Below, piece after piece: positions 26,463 to 34,724 of a DNA stretch of 64,000 nt. The notes beneath the pieces were generated by a model, which was not told the origin of the DNA, made no database searches, and saw only the letters and a program-made list of their open reading frames with translations. The stretch's first letter is position 1. Each line of letters begins with the position of its first letter. Source of the stretch: an uncultured Bacteroidaceae bacterium (lineage in GTDB: Bacteria > Bacteroidota > Bacteroidia > Bacteroidales > Bacteroidaceae); contig CAKRYD010000004.1 of the NCBI GenBank assembly GCA_934426255.1, forward strand, positions 1 to 64,000, in the 5' to 3' direction. The translations under genes were made by a program, and so were the position numbers.

Positions 26463-28031
26463 TTAAGACGTTTTCTGCTCATCTTTCAAAGCTTCTTTTG
26501 CCTGAAGTGTATAGCTGATGTTTTGCTCGCGATGGCATACGTCCACTTCCACACCGTATCGGTTGTTCAGGTGATGCGCAAGATGTTCGGCCGAATAGAC
26601 ACTGCGGTGCTGTCCTCCCGTACAGCCGAAACAGAACATCAGATCCGTGAAACCGCGTTGCAGATAGCGCTCAACGTGCATGTCGGCGATGGGATACACA
26701 TGGTCGAGAAAACGCAATATCTCGCCATCGTTCTCAAGGAACCTGATAACGGGCTCGTCCAGTCCGGTCAGGTTTTTGTAGGGCTCGTAACGTCCTGGAT
26801 TGTGTGTGCTGCGGCAGTCAAACACATATCCGCCGCCATTGCCGCTCGTATCTTCGGGAATGCCTTTCCTGTAGCTGAAACTGAATACTCTCACCTTGAG
26901 CTTTCCTTTGTTGTCATATTTGGAGAACGTGGCTTTTCCGTCTATCGGATTTGATTTGTAGAGTTCCGAGTTAGTGGTCTTGAAACCGTCGCGGCGTTCC
27001 TTAATTTCTTCTTTGATTTGGAATTGGGGCATTTCCGTGATGCGTTGCAACACATCGCGCAGGTAAGGGTAGGGACACGAGCCGTCGGCGAGAGCCGTCC
27101 GCAGGTTTTCGATGGCCGGAGGTATGCTGTCGATAAAATACTGTTTCTTTTCAAAATAGCCTCTGAAGCCATAAGCTCCCAATACCTGCAGCAGTCGGAA
27201 CAATACGAACTGGCGCAAATTGCTGCGAAAGGCGGCTTCTTTCACATCGGCATATTGCCGCAGCGAAGAGATGTATATGTCAATCAGTTCGTCGCGCAAG
27301 GCCTGCGGATAGCGTGCCGAAGCCTGCCAAAGGAATGATGCCACATCATATTCCAAAGGTCCGCGCCGTCCACCCTGGTAGTCGATAAACTGTGGGGTGC
27401 CGTCTTCCGACAGAATGACGTTTCTGGCCTGAAAATCGCGGTACATAAAGGCGCTGTTGGTGCCTGCCGTCAGGTCTTTTGCCAGCAGTTGAAACACGGC
27501 TTCGAGCTTCAGTTCGTTAAAGTCGAGCTCAAGCGGTTTCAGGAAACAGTATTTGAAATAGTTCAAATCGAACAGCACGCTGTTTTTATCGAATTCGGGC
27601 TGAGGATAACAATGCCTGAAATCCAACCCTATGGCTCCGCGCACCTGAAATTCGGGCAATTTGGCAATAGTAAGTTTTAGCAGTTCCTTTTCCTTGAGAT
27701 TGTATCTGCCACCTGCCTTGCGCCCTTCTTCCAGAGCACTGTAGAGCGACGTGCGTCCCAGATCGGTCTGCAAATACCGCTGCTTGTCGTCCGACACTGC
27801 CAGTATTTTGGGCACCGGCAGCCTGCGCCGCGTAAAATGACGGGTCAGAGCTATGAAGGCCGTGCTTTCCTCTACGGATGAATCGTAGGCGCCTATGACA
27901 GTCTGCGGTTCTGTTCCTTCGGGAGCGTAGATGCGGTAATATTGCCGGTTGCTCCCCGACTCGGGAAATTTTTCTATTCGGGCAGGCTCCTTACCCGACC
28001 ATTTTTTATAGAGAGCTGCTATTTTCTGCAT
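26463..28031 (-). CDS. AmgK-like sugar kinase fused to a RapZ C-terminal domain
   Basis: 522 residues, two domains. Residues about 1-330 are an aminoglycoside-phosphotransferase-fold kinase: Brenner-type motif FMYRDFQARNVIL (near 190) and metal-binding FIDYQGGRRGPLEYDVASFL. AmgK of Pseudomonas, which phosphorylates the anomeric hydroxyl of MurNAc/GlcNAc, has this fold. Residues about 375-505 match the RapZ C-terminal domain: VRVFSFSYRKGIPEDTSGNG, YVFDCRSTHNPGRYEPYKNL, FCFGCTGGQHRSVYSAEHLA. In E. coli that domain binds glucosamine-6-phosphate and small RNA. The N-terminal P-loop ATPase of RapZ is replaced by the kinase. It overlaps rsmE by 26 bp. A MurU-like gene lies 1.4 kb away. Confidence 0.82.
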   Translation of the reverse strand: MQKIAALYKKWSGKEPARIEKFPESGSNRQYYRIYAPEGTEPQTVIGAYDSSVEESTAFIALTRHFTRRRLPVPKILAVSDDKQRYLQTDLGRTSLYSALEEGRKAGGRYNLKEKELLKLTIAKLPEFQVRGAIGLDFRHCYPQPEFDKNSVLFDLNYFKYCFLKPLELDFNELKLEAVFQLLAKDLTAGTNSAFMYRDFQARNVILSEDGTPQFIDYQGGRRGPLEYDVASFLWQASARYPQALRDELIDIYISSLRQYADVKEAAFRSNLRQFVLFRLLQVLGAYGFRGYFEKKQYFIDSIPPAIENLRTALADGSCPYPYLRDVLQRITEMPQFQIKEEIKERRDGFKTTNSELYKSNPIDGKATFSKYDNKGKLKVRVFSFSYRKGIPEDTSGNGGGYVFDCRSTHNPGRYEPYKNLTGLDEPVIRFLENDGEILRFLDHVYPIADMHVERYLQRGFTDLMFCFGCTGGQHRSVYSAEHLAHHLNNRYGVEVDVCHREQNISYTLQAKEALKDEQKTS

Positions 28032-28758
28032 GTGCTTTTCTGTTTTTGATGTTCATCATGTGAACGGCTGCAAGGGCTGCCGTTTCTGTGCGCAGTCTGC
28101 TTTCGCCCAGACTCACGGGACGAAATCCGGCGGCAACGGCCATCTTGACTTCTTCGCACGAAAAATCGCCTTCGGGGCCCACCATGACCAGAGATTCGCT
28201 CCCATCGAGCACATCGAGCAAGTAGGGCCGTCCGCCTACATTCAGTTCGGGTTCGGCATAGCAGTGGGCTATGTATTTATGACCTGCAAAGGGACGGTTC
28301 AGAAAATCCTTGAATTTCACCAGACCTTCGACTTCGGGCAACAGTCCTTTATGGCTTTGCTTCATGGCCGATACCATGATTTTTTCGATGCGCCCGATGT
28401 TGACGTTCCTACGTTCCGAAAAGGCGCAATCGAGCAAGGTGAGACGGTCGAAACCTATTTCGGTGGCTTTTTCAGCCATCCATTCCGTGCGGTCGGCATT
28501 TTTGGTGGGAGCCATGGCCAAATGCAGCGTTCCGTTCCAGGGCTTGTGCCATTTTTCCTCCCTCATGATTTCAAACTGACAGTCTTTCTTGCCTGTCTTT
28601 ACGATGCGCGCATCATAAAGAAAGCCTTTGCCGTCGCTTATCACGATGTAGTCGCCCTCGCTCAGGCGCAACACACGCAAGGCATGGCGCGCTTCCTCTT
28701 CGGGCAACTCCTGCACATGGCGTGCTTCGGGAACATAGAAAAATCTCACCTCTTTCAT
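28006..28758 (-). CDS. rsmE: 16S rRNA (uracil-1498-N3)-methyltransferase
   Basis: 250 residues. SPOUT-class methyltransferase for U1498 of 16S rRNA. N-terminal PUA-like part (FFYVPEARHVQELPEEEARH, HALRVLRLSEGDYIVI), then the knot: MAPTKNADRTEWMAEKATEI, VMVGPEGDFSCEEV and SLGESRLRTETAALAAVHMM with the GPEG and LG..LR SAM-binding loops. Start overlaps the preceding gene by 4 bp; its 3' end overlaps the kinase/RapZ gene by 26 bp. Confidence 0.95.
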   Translation of the reverse strand: MKEVRFFYVPEARHVQELPEEEARHALRVLRLSEGDYIVISDGKGFLYDARIVKTGKKDCQFEIMREEKWHKPWNGTLHLAMAPTKNADRTEWMAEKATEIGFDRLTLLDCAFSERRNVNIGRIEKIMVSAMKQSHKGLLPEVEGLVKFKDFLNRPFAGHKYIAHCYAEPELNVGGRPYLLDVLDGSESLVMVGPEGDFSCEEVKMAVAAGFRPVSLGESRLRTETAALAAVHMMNIKNRKAHAENSSSL

Positions 28759-29312
28759 CGCCGCCGTTTAATCTCGTCGCGGATATGCGAAGCCAGTTCA
28801 TAGTTTTCGTCGCGTATGGCATCGCGCAACACGTCCTCAAGCATTGGAAGTGTCAGGGTATTGATGGGAAGCGAAACGGCACCCTGCACATCGGAATGGT
28901 TGCACTGCTGTTCAAAAAGCGCTTCTTCTATGAATATGGGGCATCTGAACGCCAAAGCCATTATAATGGACTGAATGGCATCCATTTCCATAGAAAAATT
29001 CACGCCGTTGTGCAGCAGCTGCACCTGTGTCATATAGCGGTTGCCCCTGATTTCGGTCAATATCACCCCTTCGACTACAAAATCCAGCTCGGTGCCCAAT
29101 GATTTCATGATTTGCGTCCAGGGAGCATGGAACTTCTGTTCACGATTGGAAGCAAACAACAGGTCTTCGGCCTCTCGCTTGTCGAGAAGAATGGGCATAA
29201 GCATTTTTCCGTCAACCTCCTTCAGTATCAACAGATATTGCGTGCCGTCGGCATGAATCTTTGAGATTTCATGCACTTTCAGACGGATTATTTTCGATGG
29301 GTTGCCTATCAT
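28755..29312 (-). CDS. Bifunctional nuclease-family (DUF151) protein with UVR motif
   Basis: 185 residues from ATG 29312 (MIGNPSKIIRLKVHEISKIH); the frame can be extended two codons to a TTG. Residues 8-140 match the BFN/DUF151 domain (YLLILKEVDGKMLMPILLDK, LLHNGVNFSMEMDAIQSIIM). The C terminus carries a UVR-like motif (MLEDVLRDAIRDENYELASH). Plant BFN homologues have DNase and RNase activity; the bacterial role is unknown. First gene of the operon with rsmE and the kinase/RapZ fusion. Confidence 0.85.
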   Translation of the reverse strand: MIGNPSKIIRLKVHEISKIHADGTQYLLILKEVDGKMLMPILLDKREAEDLLFASNREQKFHAPWTQIMKSLGTELDFVVEGVILTEIRGNRYMTQVQLLHNGVNFSMEMDAIQSIIMALAFRCPIFIEEALFEQQCNHSDVQGAVSLPINTLTLPMLEDVLRDAIRDENYELASHIRDEIKRRR

Positions 29313-29329
29313 ATCCAATATGCTTTATG

Positions 29330-29337
29330 CAAAAGTA
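29330..29337 (-). promoter_or_regulatory. Candidate -7 element for the DUF151-rsmE-kinase operon
   Basis: TACTTTTG on the minus strand, 17 bp before the ATG at 29312. No -33 element is obvious. Confidence 0.4.
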
Positions 29338-29452
29338 CTCAAATATTCCGAGCCGCTGATTAGTTTAGCGGTAAATGTGCGATGTGGCAGACTATTTTTT
29401 CTATTTCAACAAGATTGAACATGCAGCATGCTGCCTTTTAGTCGCTTTTTGC

Positions 29453-29460
29453 TAATTTTG
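29453..29460 (+). promoter_or_regulatory. Candidate -7 element for the MurU-like gene
   Basis: TAATTTTG, 19 bp upstream of the ATG at 29480, fits TAnnTTTG. The -33 element is not clear. Confidence 0.4.
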
Positions 29461-29479
29461 CCGCACAAATATATCTGTT

Positions 29480-30229
29480 ATGAGAGCAATGGTATTCGCT
29501 GCCGGCATGGGCACACGCCTCAAGAGTCTCACGGCCAACCGTCCAAAAGCCATGGTCGAGGTGGAGGGCAAACCGCTGTTGGAGCATGTTTTAAACAAAT
29601 TGCATCGTGAATCCGTAGGCAGCGTGGTGGTCAACGTCCATCATTTTCCCGACCAAATCATTGATTTTATCAGCCGTTATCCGTATAAAGATGAAATGCA
29701 CATACAGGTGAGCGACGAACGCACGCTGCTGCTCGATACCGGCGGCGGACTGCGCAAGGCTTTTCCCCTGTTTCTCAAGTCAGACGCGGCTTCACCCATA
29801 CTTATCCACAATGTCGACATCCTGAGCAACGTATGTCTGCACAATTTGTACAATGCCTGCAGCGGCCACGATGCCGTGTTGCTGGTTAGCCGGCGCACCA
29901 CATCGCGCTACCTGCTCTTTGACGACGAAATGAAAATGGTGGGGTGGACAAATGTCCAGACAGGCGAAGTGAAGTCGCCCTACCAAAATCTGGATCCCTC
30001 ACGTTGCCACAGATTGGCCTTTGCCGGCATTCATGTGGTTGCGCCGTCGATGGGAAAAGTCCTGGAAAAATGGCCCGAAGTGTTCGGCATCACCGATTTT
30101 TACATCCGCGAATGCTCGCATCTCGACATTAGGGGATATATACAGCCCGATTTGCAATTGCTCGATGTGGGCAAGCCCGACACCTTAGAGCGCGCAGCCT
30201 CTTTCATACACGACAATGGGTTGGAATAG
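29480..30229 (+). CDS. MurU-like sugar-phosphate nucleotidyltransferase
   Basis: 249 residues. Nucleotidyltransferase fold with the signature MVFAAGMGTRLKSLTANRPK, substrate-binding loop LLDTGGGLRKAFPLF, and metal-binding HNVDIL. Closest known type by length and motifs is MurU (MurNAc-1-phosphate uridylyltransferase), which works after AmgK in peptidoglycan-sugar salvage; glucose-1-phosphate thymidylyl- or mannose-1-phosphate-transferase activity is possible. Divergent from the DUF151-rsmE-kinase/RapZ operon. Confidence 0.78.
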   Translation: MRAMVFAAGMGTRLKSLTANRPKAMVEVEGKPLLEHVLNKLHRESVGSVVVNVHHFPDQIIDFISRYPYKDEMHIQVSDERTLLLDTGGGLRKAFPLFLKSDAASPILIHNVDILSNVCLHNLYNACSGHDAVLLVSRRTTSRYLLFDDEMKMVGWTNVQTGEVKSPYQNLDPSRCHRLAFAGIHVVAPSMGKVLEKWPEVFGITDFYIRECSHLDIRGYIQPDLQLLDVGKPDTLERAASFIHDNGLE

Positions 30230-30319
30230 GCCGCTTCCGGTCTGTAAACGCTCCCTTCCTTTTCTGATTGGCAGCACTCCGCTGCAAAAAGGCTCCCTAT
30301 CTTTTTCAACAACTGCACA

Positions 30320-30366
30320 GGCAAAAAACAAACGGTGCGGAAATGATGGTCAACATCTCCGCACCG
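30320..30366 (-). terminator. Rho-independent terminator of the zinc-ribbon gene
   Basis: CGGTGCGGA (30333-30341) and TCCGCACCG (30358-30366) form a perfect 9-bp stem; on the minus strand it is followed by TTTGTTTTTTG. It lies 25 bp after the stop at 30392. Confidence 0.85.
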
Positions 30367-30391
30367 CCTTTACAGACCGACGCTACTGGTT

Positions 30392-31483
30392 TTATTCTTC
30401 TGCCGGTTTCATCCGCGCACTGATGATGCGCTTGTCGGGCGATACCACATAAATGGCATTGTAGAGCGTATTGACTGTCTCGCCCGACTTTGAAACCAAT
30501 GAACGCTCCACTGCGCATTTGGCGATATACACAAACTCTGTGTTGGGGTTGGGAGCCTTGGACACCTGCACGGGAGTGACGGCAGCGAACGACACACGGA
30601 CATTTTCGCCGTGCAGCTTGGCCATGAAGCCTACGCTTTCGTCATACAACCGTCCGGCAGCAGCGGCCGAAAGAGCCTCAGTGTCGTTGGCGGTGAGCGC
30701 CGACAGATAGGACGCCACCAAGGAACGCACGGCATATTTGTCGGGATAGGAAACGGTCATGCGGTCGATATTTTCTTTGGCGGCTTTTGCCTCGGCGATA
30801 TAGCGGCCGGAAGAATGCTCGTCAATGTATTTCTGGTAAGACAAGGCCGTGTTTTCGGTGGTGGCATCGACCCAATCGAACGAATCTATTTTGGATTTGC
30901 AGGCTTCGTCGAACGCGCTATGAGGATAGTCGGCCAAAAACCGCACAAAATCGTCCTTGGACGGCGACATGGCTATTTCGCCCCATTTGGAACGGATGTT
31001 CTTCAGCATCTCAAGACGGCTTTTCACTTCGTTATTGTAAGGCGAATCGGGATAGTCGGCCAAAAACTGCTCATATTCGGCAGTGTCGAAACTGGTCTGT
31101 AGTGCGTTATAGGCCTGAGCCACTTTTTCTTCATGCACTTTATTCATGTAAAAATATAGACCGCCTCCTGCAACAGCTGCCACGAGGACAATGGCCACGA
31201 TAACTTTCCAGGCCGAAGATCGTCCCTTGCGCGGCTTGGCAGGCGGGGCAGGTTCTTCGCTTTGGCCGTATTGATAAGCAGAAACTACCTTGCGGGGAGC
31301 CGGTGCCTCAGACGCATCCAGCACGCAACCGCAGTTGGGGCAGGTTTTTTCCTTTTTGAGCAAAATTTTTCCGCAATCGGGACAAATCACAATGTTGCCG
31401 GCAATCGCCACACCGCAGGAAGGACAATGTGGAGCAAGGTCGGAAACTTCATGACCGCATTCGGGACATTTTATAAGAGCCAT
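30392..31483 (-). CDS. Double zinc-ribbon, single-pass membrane protein of unknown function
   Basis: 363 residues. Four CxxC pairs make two zinc ribbons (IKCPECGHEV, PHCPSCGVAI; VICPDCGKIL, KTCPNCGCVL) in the first 60 residues. A Pro/basic linker precedes one transmembrane helix near 97-118 (VIVAIVLVAAVAGGGLYFYM). The outer part has two similar helical units (YEQFLADYPDSPYNNEVKSR; FVRFLADYPHSAFDEACKSK), like TPR/Sel1-type solenoid repeats, then an NTF2-like or DUF-type beta region at the end. Bacteroidetes genomes carry many such proteins, but I know no function. Monocistronic. Confidence 0.8.
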   Translation of the reverse strand: MALIKCPECGHEVSDLAPHCPSCGVAIAGNIVICPDCGKILLKKEKTCPNCGCVLDASEAPAPRKVVSAYQYGQSEEPAPPAKPRKGRSSAWKVIVAIVLVAAVAGGGLYFYMNKVHEEKVAQAYNALQTSFDTAEYEQFLADYPDSPYNNEVKSRLEMLKNIRSKWGEIAMSPSKDDFVRFLADYPHSAFDEACKSKIDSFDWVDATTENTALSYQKYIDEHSSGRYIAEAKAAKENIDRMTVSYPDKYAVRSLVASYLSALTANDTEALSAAAAGRLYDESVGFMAKLHGENVRVSFAAVTPVQVSKAPNPNTEFVYIAKCAVERSLVSKSGETVNTLYNAIYVVSPDKRIISARMKPAEE

Positions 31484-31503
31484 GTTTTTAACTATTTGGA
31501 TTG

Positions 31504-31531
31504 CAAAAATACATCTTTGACATCAGAACAA
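31504..31531 (-). promoter_or_regulatory. Promoter of the zinc-ribbon gene
   Basis: Minus-strand TTG (31529-31531) and TATTTTTG (31504-31511), 17 bases apart, 20 bp before the ATG at 31483. Slightly short spacing for the TTTG/TAnnTTTG consensus. Confidence 0.5.
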
Positions 31532-31566
31532 GAAAAAGTAGGGTGCTTTTTTTATGCCGAAGCCTG

Positions 31567-32055
31567 TCATTTGCCCTTTTCAAGCACCGATTGGACAGCG
31601 GCATAGGCCTTTACCCAATCGGTATCGAGCGAAAAAGGCGTAAGCTGACCCTCGGTCGTAACATAAGCGTCGGCCACCTCACGGTCGGGGTCATTAAAAA
31701 GACGGTTAGACCCCGAAGCGTCGATAAAAAGCAAGATGCGCTTCTTTTTGTCGGACTTGCTCAAACTCGTATTGACCAAAGCGTCACGGATAAAGCTGCT
31801 CACAAACTGGTTCATGTAGTAAGCCTGGTCGTCAAGGAACTTGACCGTGACTTCCTTGTCGCTTTTGAAAGCCTTCTCCTTGATATACTCGAGTCCTACG
31901 CGCTTGAACTGCGCTATCTTGCGGGAAACGGCATTGCTCTTGGGGTTTTCGGCCGCTTTCTTCGCGTCATTGAGCAAAGCGTTGTAGATATCCTGCGCAT
32001 AAACAGGAAACGACAAAAAGGAAAAAAAGAAAAGTGTGACGATGAACTTTATCAT
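31567..32055 (-). CDS. Small secreted protein of unknown function
   Basis: 162 residues from ATG 32055 (MIKFIVTLFFFSFLSFPVYA, a signal peptide); a longer frame from 32163 is inside the ABC gene. The mature part is mostly helical (YNALLNDAKKAAENPKSNAV; FLDDQAYYMNQFVSSFIRDA) followed by a beta strand RILLFIDASGSN. I do not recognise the family. It starts 8 bp after the double ABC ATPase gene, in the ruvC operon. Confidence 0.75.
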   Translation of the reverse strand: MIKFIVTLFFFSFLSFPVYAQDIYNALLNDAKKAAENPKSNAVSRKIAQFKRVGLEYIKEKAFKSDKEVTVKFLDDQAYYMNQFVSSFIRDALVNTSLSKSDKKKRILLFIDASGSNRLFNDPDREVADAYVTTEGQLTPFSLDTDWVKAYAAVQSVLEKGK

Positions 32056-32063
32056 AAAATAGA

Positions 32064-33539
32064 TTATTTGTTTTTCTTCAGGCAAAGACGGTGAGTGATG
32101 CACGAGGGGAAATCCTCCTTGTAATGCGAAACCATCACCATCGTTTTGTGAGGCCTCGAACAAAAAGCCTCAATGATCCACATGGCACGGCGACGATTGC
32201 GCGCATCAAGGCCATGGAAAGGCTCGTCAAGAATAAGCAGGTCGGGGTCTTTTACAAAAGCCCTGGCCAAAAGCACAAGCCGCTGCTCGCCGCCCGAAAG
32301 CTGCGTGTAATCGCGCTTGCGCAGACTTTCAATGCCAAACAGGCACAACCAGAAATCTATCCTGGCAAAATCCTCGGACGTAAACTTCCGGAACAGACCG
32401 ACAGAGTCGTAAAGACCGCTCGCAACAATGTTTTCGACGGGGACAGGCCTGCGATAGGAACGATACATCTCGGGACTTACGTATCCAATGTGCTTCTTAA
32501 TGTCCCAAATGCTTTCGCCCGAACCGCGGCGGTGGCCAAACAGCGTTATGTCGCAGGCATAACTTTGCGGATTGTCGGCACACACAAGACTCAGCAAGGT
32601 AGATTTGCCTGCACCGTTCTCTCCTTCAAGAATCCACTTGTCGCCATAGTCGACACGCCAGTCAAGATTTTTCAGAATGGTACGCTCTCCGTAACGTATC
32701 GTGATGTCGTGAAACGAAAGCACTTCGGAAGTTTCGGCCGCAGTAAGCGTCGTGTGGTTGGGGAGCTGCATTACTTCACGGAAAATGTTTTCTTTTTCTT
32801 CGGGCGGCAGCGCAGCCTTCTCGTAAAGGCTGCTGTCGAAATCGCTGACAGGCATTTTCCGGATGCTGCCGCTGTCTACAACCACAACATGGGTGAAAGC
32901 CGAAACATCTGCGGCCATTCTGGAAACGACAAGGATGAGCTGAAGCGGCAAAAGCCTGACAATAGAATTGAGAAACGCAGCCACTTGCTTCCTGTTGGCT
33001 TCGTCGAGGCCTATATAGGGATTGTCGATGATCAGGAGGCGCGGACAATGCGAAACGGTAAAGGCTATCTGGAAACGGCGGTACTCACCGCTCGAAAGCA
33101 TAACGGGCTTTTTCGCACGCAAGTCGTCAAGATGGAGCGCGGCAAGCAGGCTTTTGCTTTCGGGACGTTCGCCAAACTCACGGTCAAGCAGCTCGCCGAC
33201 GGTCGGGGCATCATCGTCGAGCAGGCCTTGGTTCCAGCGCAGCTGGTAACAGGTGGAATCGGCATTGCTGCCATACTGATCGTGGAAGGTGACATACCTG
33301 ATGTTGTCGGAAACGCGGCGCGACGCGGCGGGGGCGAAGTCATAGTCGATTTGTCCGCGGCGCAGACGGTAGGCTTCCCTGATAATATCGACCAATGTGG
33401 ATTTTCCGGCTCCGTTGAAGCCGTAAATGATCCATTGTTCGTTCTTTCCCATGGCCAAATCAATCGGATTTTTGAACTGGAAGCTGCTGTATGCAACTAC
33501 ATCCGACAGTTTGAATATGGTAGAGTTGTCAGTTGTCAT
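32064..33539 (-). CDS. Double ABC ATPase (ModF-like)
   Basis: 491 residues from ATG 33539 (MTTDNSTIFKLSDVVAY); the longer frame antisense-shadows ruvC. Two complete nucleotide-binding domains: Walker A GFNGAGKSTLVD and GENGAGKSTLLS; signatures LSSGEYRRFQ (degenerate) and LSGGEQRLVL; Walker B RLLIIDNPYIGLDE (no catalytic Glu directly after the Asp) and LLILDEPFHGLD. The layout resembles E. coli ModF (PhrA). No permease gene lies nearby, so transport is not assured. Overlaps the ruvC end by 11 bp. Confidence 0.85.
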   Translation of the reverse strand: MTTDNSTIFKLSDVVAYSSFQFKNPIDLAMGKNEQWIIYGFNGAGKSTLVDIIREAYRLRRGQIDYDFAPAASRRVSDNIRYVTFHDQYGSNADSTCYQLRWNQGLLDDDAPTVGELLDREFGERPESKSLLAALHLDDLRAKKPVMLSSGEYRRFQIAFTVSHCPRLLIIDNPYIGLDEANRKQVAAFLNSIVRLLPLQLILVVSRMAADVSAFTHVVVVDSGSIRKMPVSDFDSSLYEKAALPPEEKENIFREVMQLPNHTTLTAAETSEVLSFHDITIRYGERTILKNLDWRVDYGDKWILEGENGAGKSTLLSLVCADNPQSYACDITLFGHRRGSGESIWDIKKHIGYVSPEMYRSYRRPVPVENIVASGLYDSVGLFRKFTSEDFARIDFWLCLFGIESLRKRDYTQLSGGEQRLVLLARAFVKDPDLLILDEPFHGLDARNRRRAMWIIEAFCSRPHKTMVMVSHYKEDFPSCITHRLCLKKNK

Positions 33540-34128
33540 TCGTGGGTAGTATTTGTTTTGTATCACGGGCAGAATGGATGCGGCCGGCGTTCTTTTCCAA
33601 AAAATCGTGCCAGCCGGAATAAGGCCTGGCATGCCTTGCCTGACTGCCCTGCAGATAATGGCAATAGGCGGCGGCCAAAGCGTCTGTGGCATCCATGTAA
33701 GGAACGAGCGATGCGGCATCGAGATGGAAAATGTGGCGCAACATTTCGGACACTTGCTCTTTTGATGCCGCGCCGTTGCCTGTAAGTGCCATCTTAATCT
33801 TTGTCGGTGCGTATTCGAAGACTTCGATTCCGCTGGTAACCGCAGCCGCTATGGCCACGCCCTGTGCGCGTCCGAGTTTTAGCATGCTCTGTACGTTTTT
33901 TCCGTAGAAAGGTGCTTCGATAGCCATTGCAGTTGGCGCGAAGGAGCTTATAAGTCCGCTGACGCGCTCATAGATGCGTCCGAGCTTGGCGTGAACGTCT
34001 GTACACTTCCTGAGGTCTATGACGCCCATGGCTTTGAGTTGGGGTTGGCGACCTTGCATCTTTATCAGGCCATAGCCTAAAATGTTTGTGCCGGGGTCTA
34101 TTCCCAAATATGTAGCTTCTTCTGCCAT
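33529..34128 (-). CDS. ruvC: Crossover junction endodeoxyribonuclease RuvC
   Basis: 199 residues. Holliday-junction resolvase with the RNase H-like fold. First catalytic Asp in YLGIDPGTNILGYGLI, Glu in AMAIEAPFYGKNVQSMLKLG, and the last acidic pair in MDATDALAAAYCHY. The C-terminal 30 residues (after HYLQGSQ) are a longer tail than in E. coli. First gene of a minus-strand operon with the ABC ATPase and a secreted protein. Confidence 0.95.
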   Translation of the reverse strand: MAEEATYLGIDPGTNILGYGLIKMQGRQPQLKAMGVIDLRKCTDVHAKLGRIYERVSGLISSFAPTAMAIEAPFYGKNVQSMLKLGRAQGVAIAAAVTSGIEVFEYAPTKIKMALTGNGAASKEQVSEMLRHIFHLDAASLVPYMDATDALAAAYCHYLQGSQARHARPYSGWHDFLEKNAGRIHSARDTKQILPTNDN

Positions 34129-34196
34129 TCTGCTCCGTTGTAAACTATGGCAAAAATACGAATATATATCGACAAAAGCCCTTTTTGGGCTGTTTA

Positions 34197-34230
34197 TTTG
34201 AGACGATGTGGGATTTATTACTTACCTTTG
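34197..34230 (+). promoter_or_regulatory. Promoter of the DUF1573 gene
   Basis: TTTG (34197-34200) and TACCTTTG (34223-34230), spaced 22 bases, a good match to the Bacteroidetes consensus. The ATGs at 34247, 34256 and 34259 all lie downstream. Confidence 0.65.
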
Positions 34231-34255
34231 CAAACTCAACTTATAAATGAGTTCA

Positions 34256-34660
34256 ATGATGAAGCGTTTAGTTTGTACCGTTGCGCTGCTGATTGGCTGG
34301 CTTTGCCTTTTTGCCGCCGAGCCGCAGGCTGAAATCAAGTTTGACAAGGCTTCCCATAATTTCGGAAGCTTTTCAGAAAGCAATCCGATTGTTTCGTGTA
34401 TTTTCAAGTTCAAGAATACGGGTAAGGCTCCGCTTGTGATTAATCAGGCCGTTGCTTCGTGTGGATGCACGGTACCGACGTTTACCGAGAAACCCATTGC
34501 CCCCGGAGATTCGGGGGTGGTAAAGGTGACGTATAATGGTCAGGGCCGCTATCCGGGGCGTTTCAAAAAAGTGGTAACGGTGATGTCTAACGCCAAGTCG
34601 CGTCTCGTGAGGCTCTATATCGAGGGCAATATGATCGAGAACGTCAAGAAAAAGGATTGA
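34256..34660 (+). CDS. DUF1573 domain secreted protein
   Basis: 134 residues from ATG 34256 (alternatives at 34247 and 34259). Signal peptide (MKRLVCTVALLIGWLCLFAA). The rest is one DUF1573 Ig-like domain: DKASHNFGSFSESNPI, FKFKNTGKAPLVINQAVASC, GCTVPTFTEKPIAPGDSG, VKVTYNGQGRYPGRFKK, with the characteristic CGCT motif. Common and uncharacterised in Bacteroidetes; likely periplasmic or surface. Followed after 64 bp by manC. Confidence 0.9.
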   Translation: MMKRLVCTVALLIGWLCLFAAEPQAEIKFDKASHNFGSFSESNPIVSCIFKFKNTGKAPLVINQAVASCGCTVPTFTEKPIAPGDSGVVKVTYNGQGRYPGRFKKVVTVMSNAKSRLVRLYIEGNMIENVKKKD

Positions 34661-34724
34661 ACGGCTTGCAGGCATCATTTTCTTTTTTTCAGCAGTAACA
34701 AGTAACGATTATCTTTTTTATTAG

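Noticed and set aside
32091..33785. 564-residue plus-strand frame
   Set aside because: Antisense to the double ABC ATPase and ruvC, which have complete motifs; the frame has no family features.
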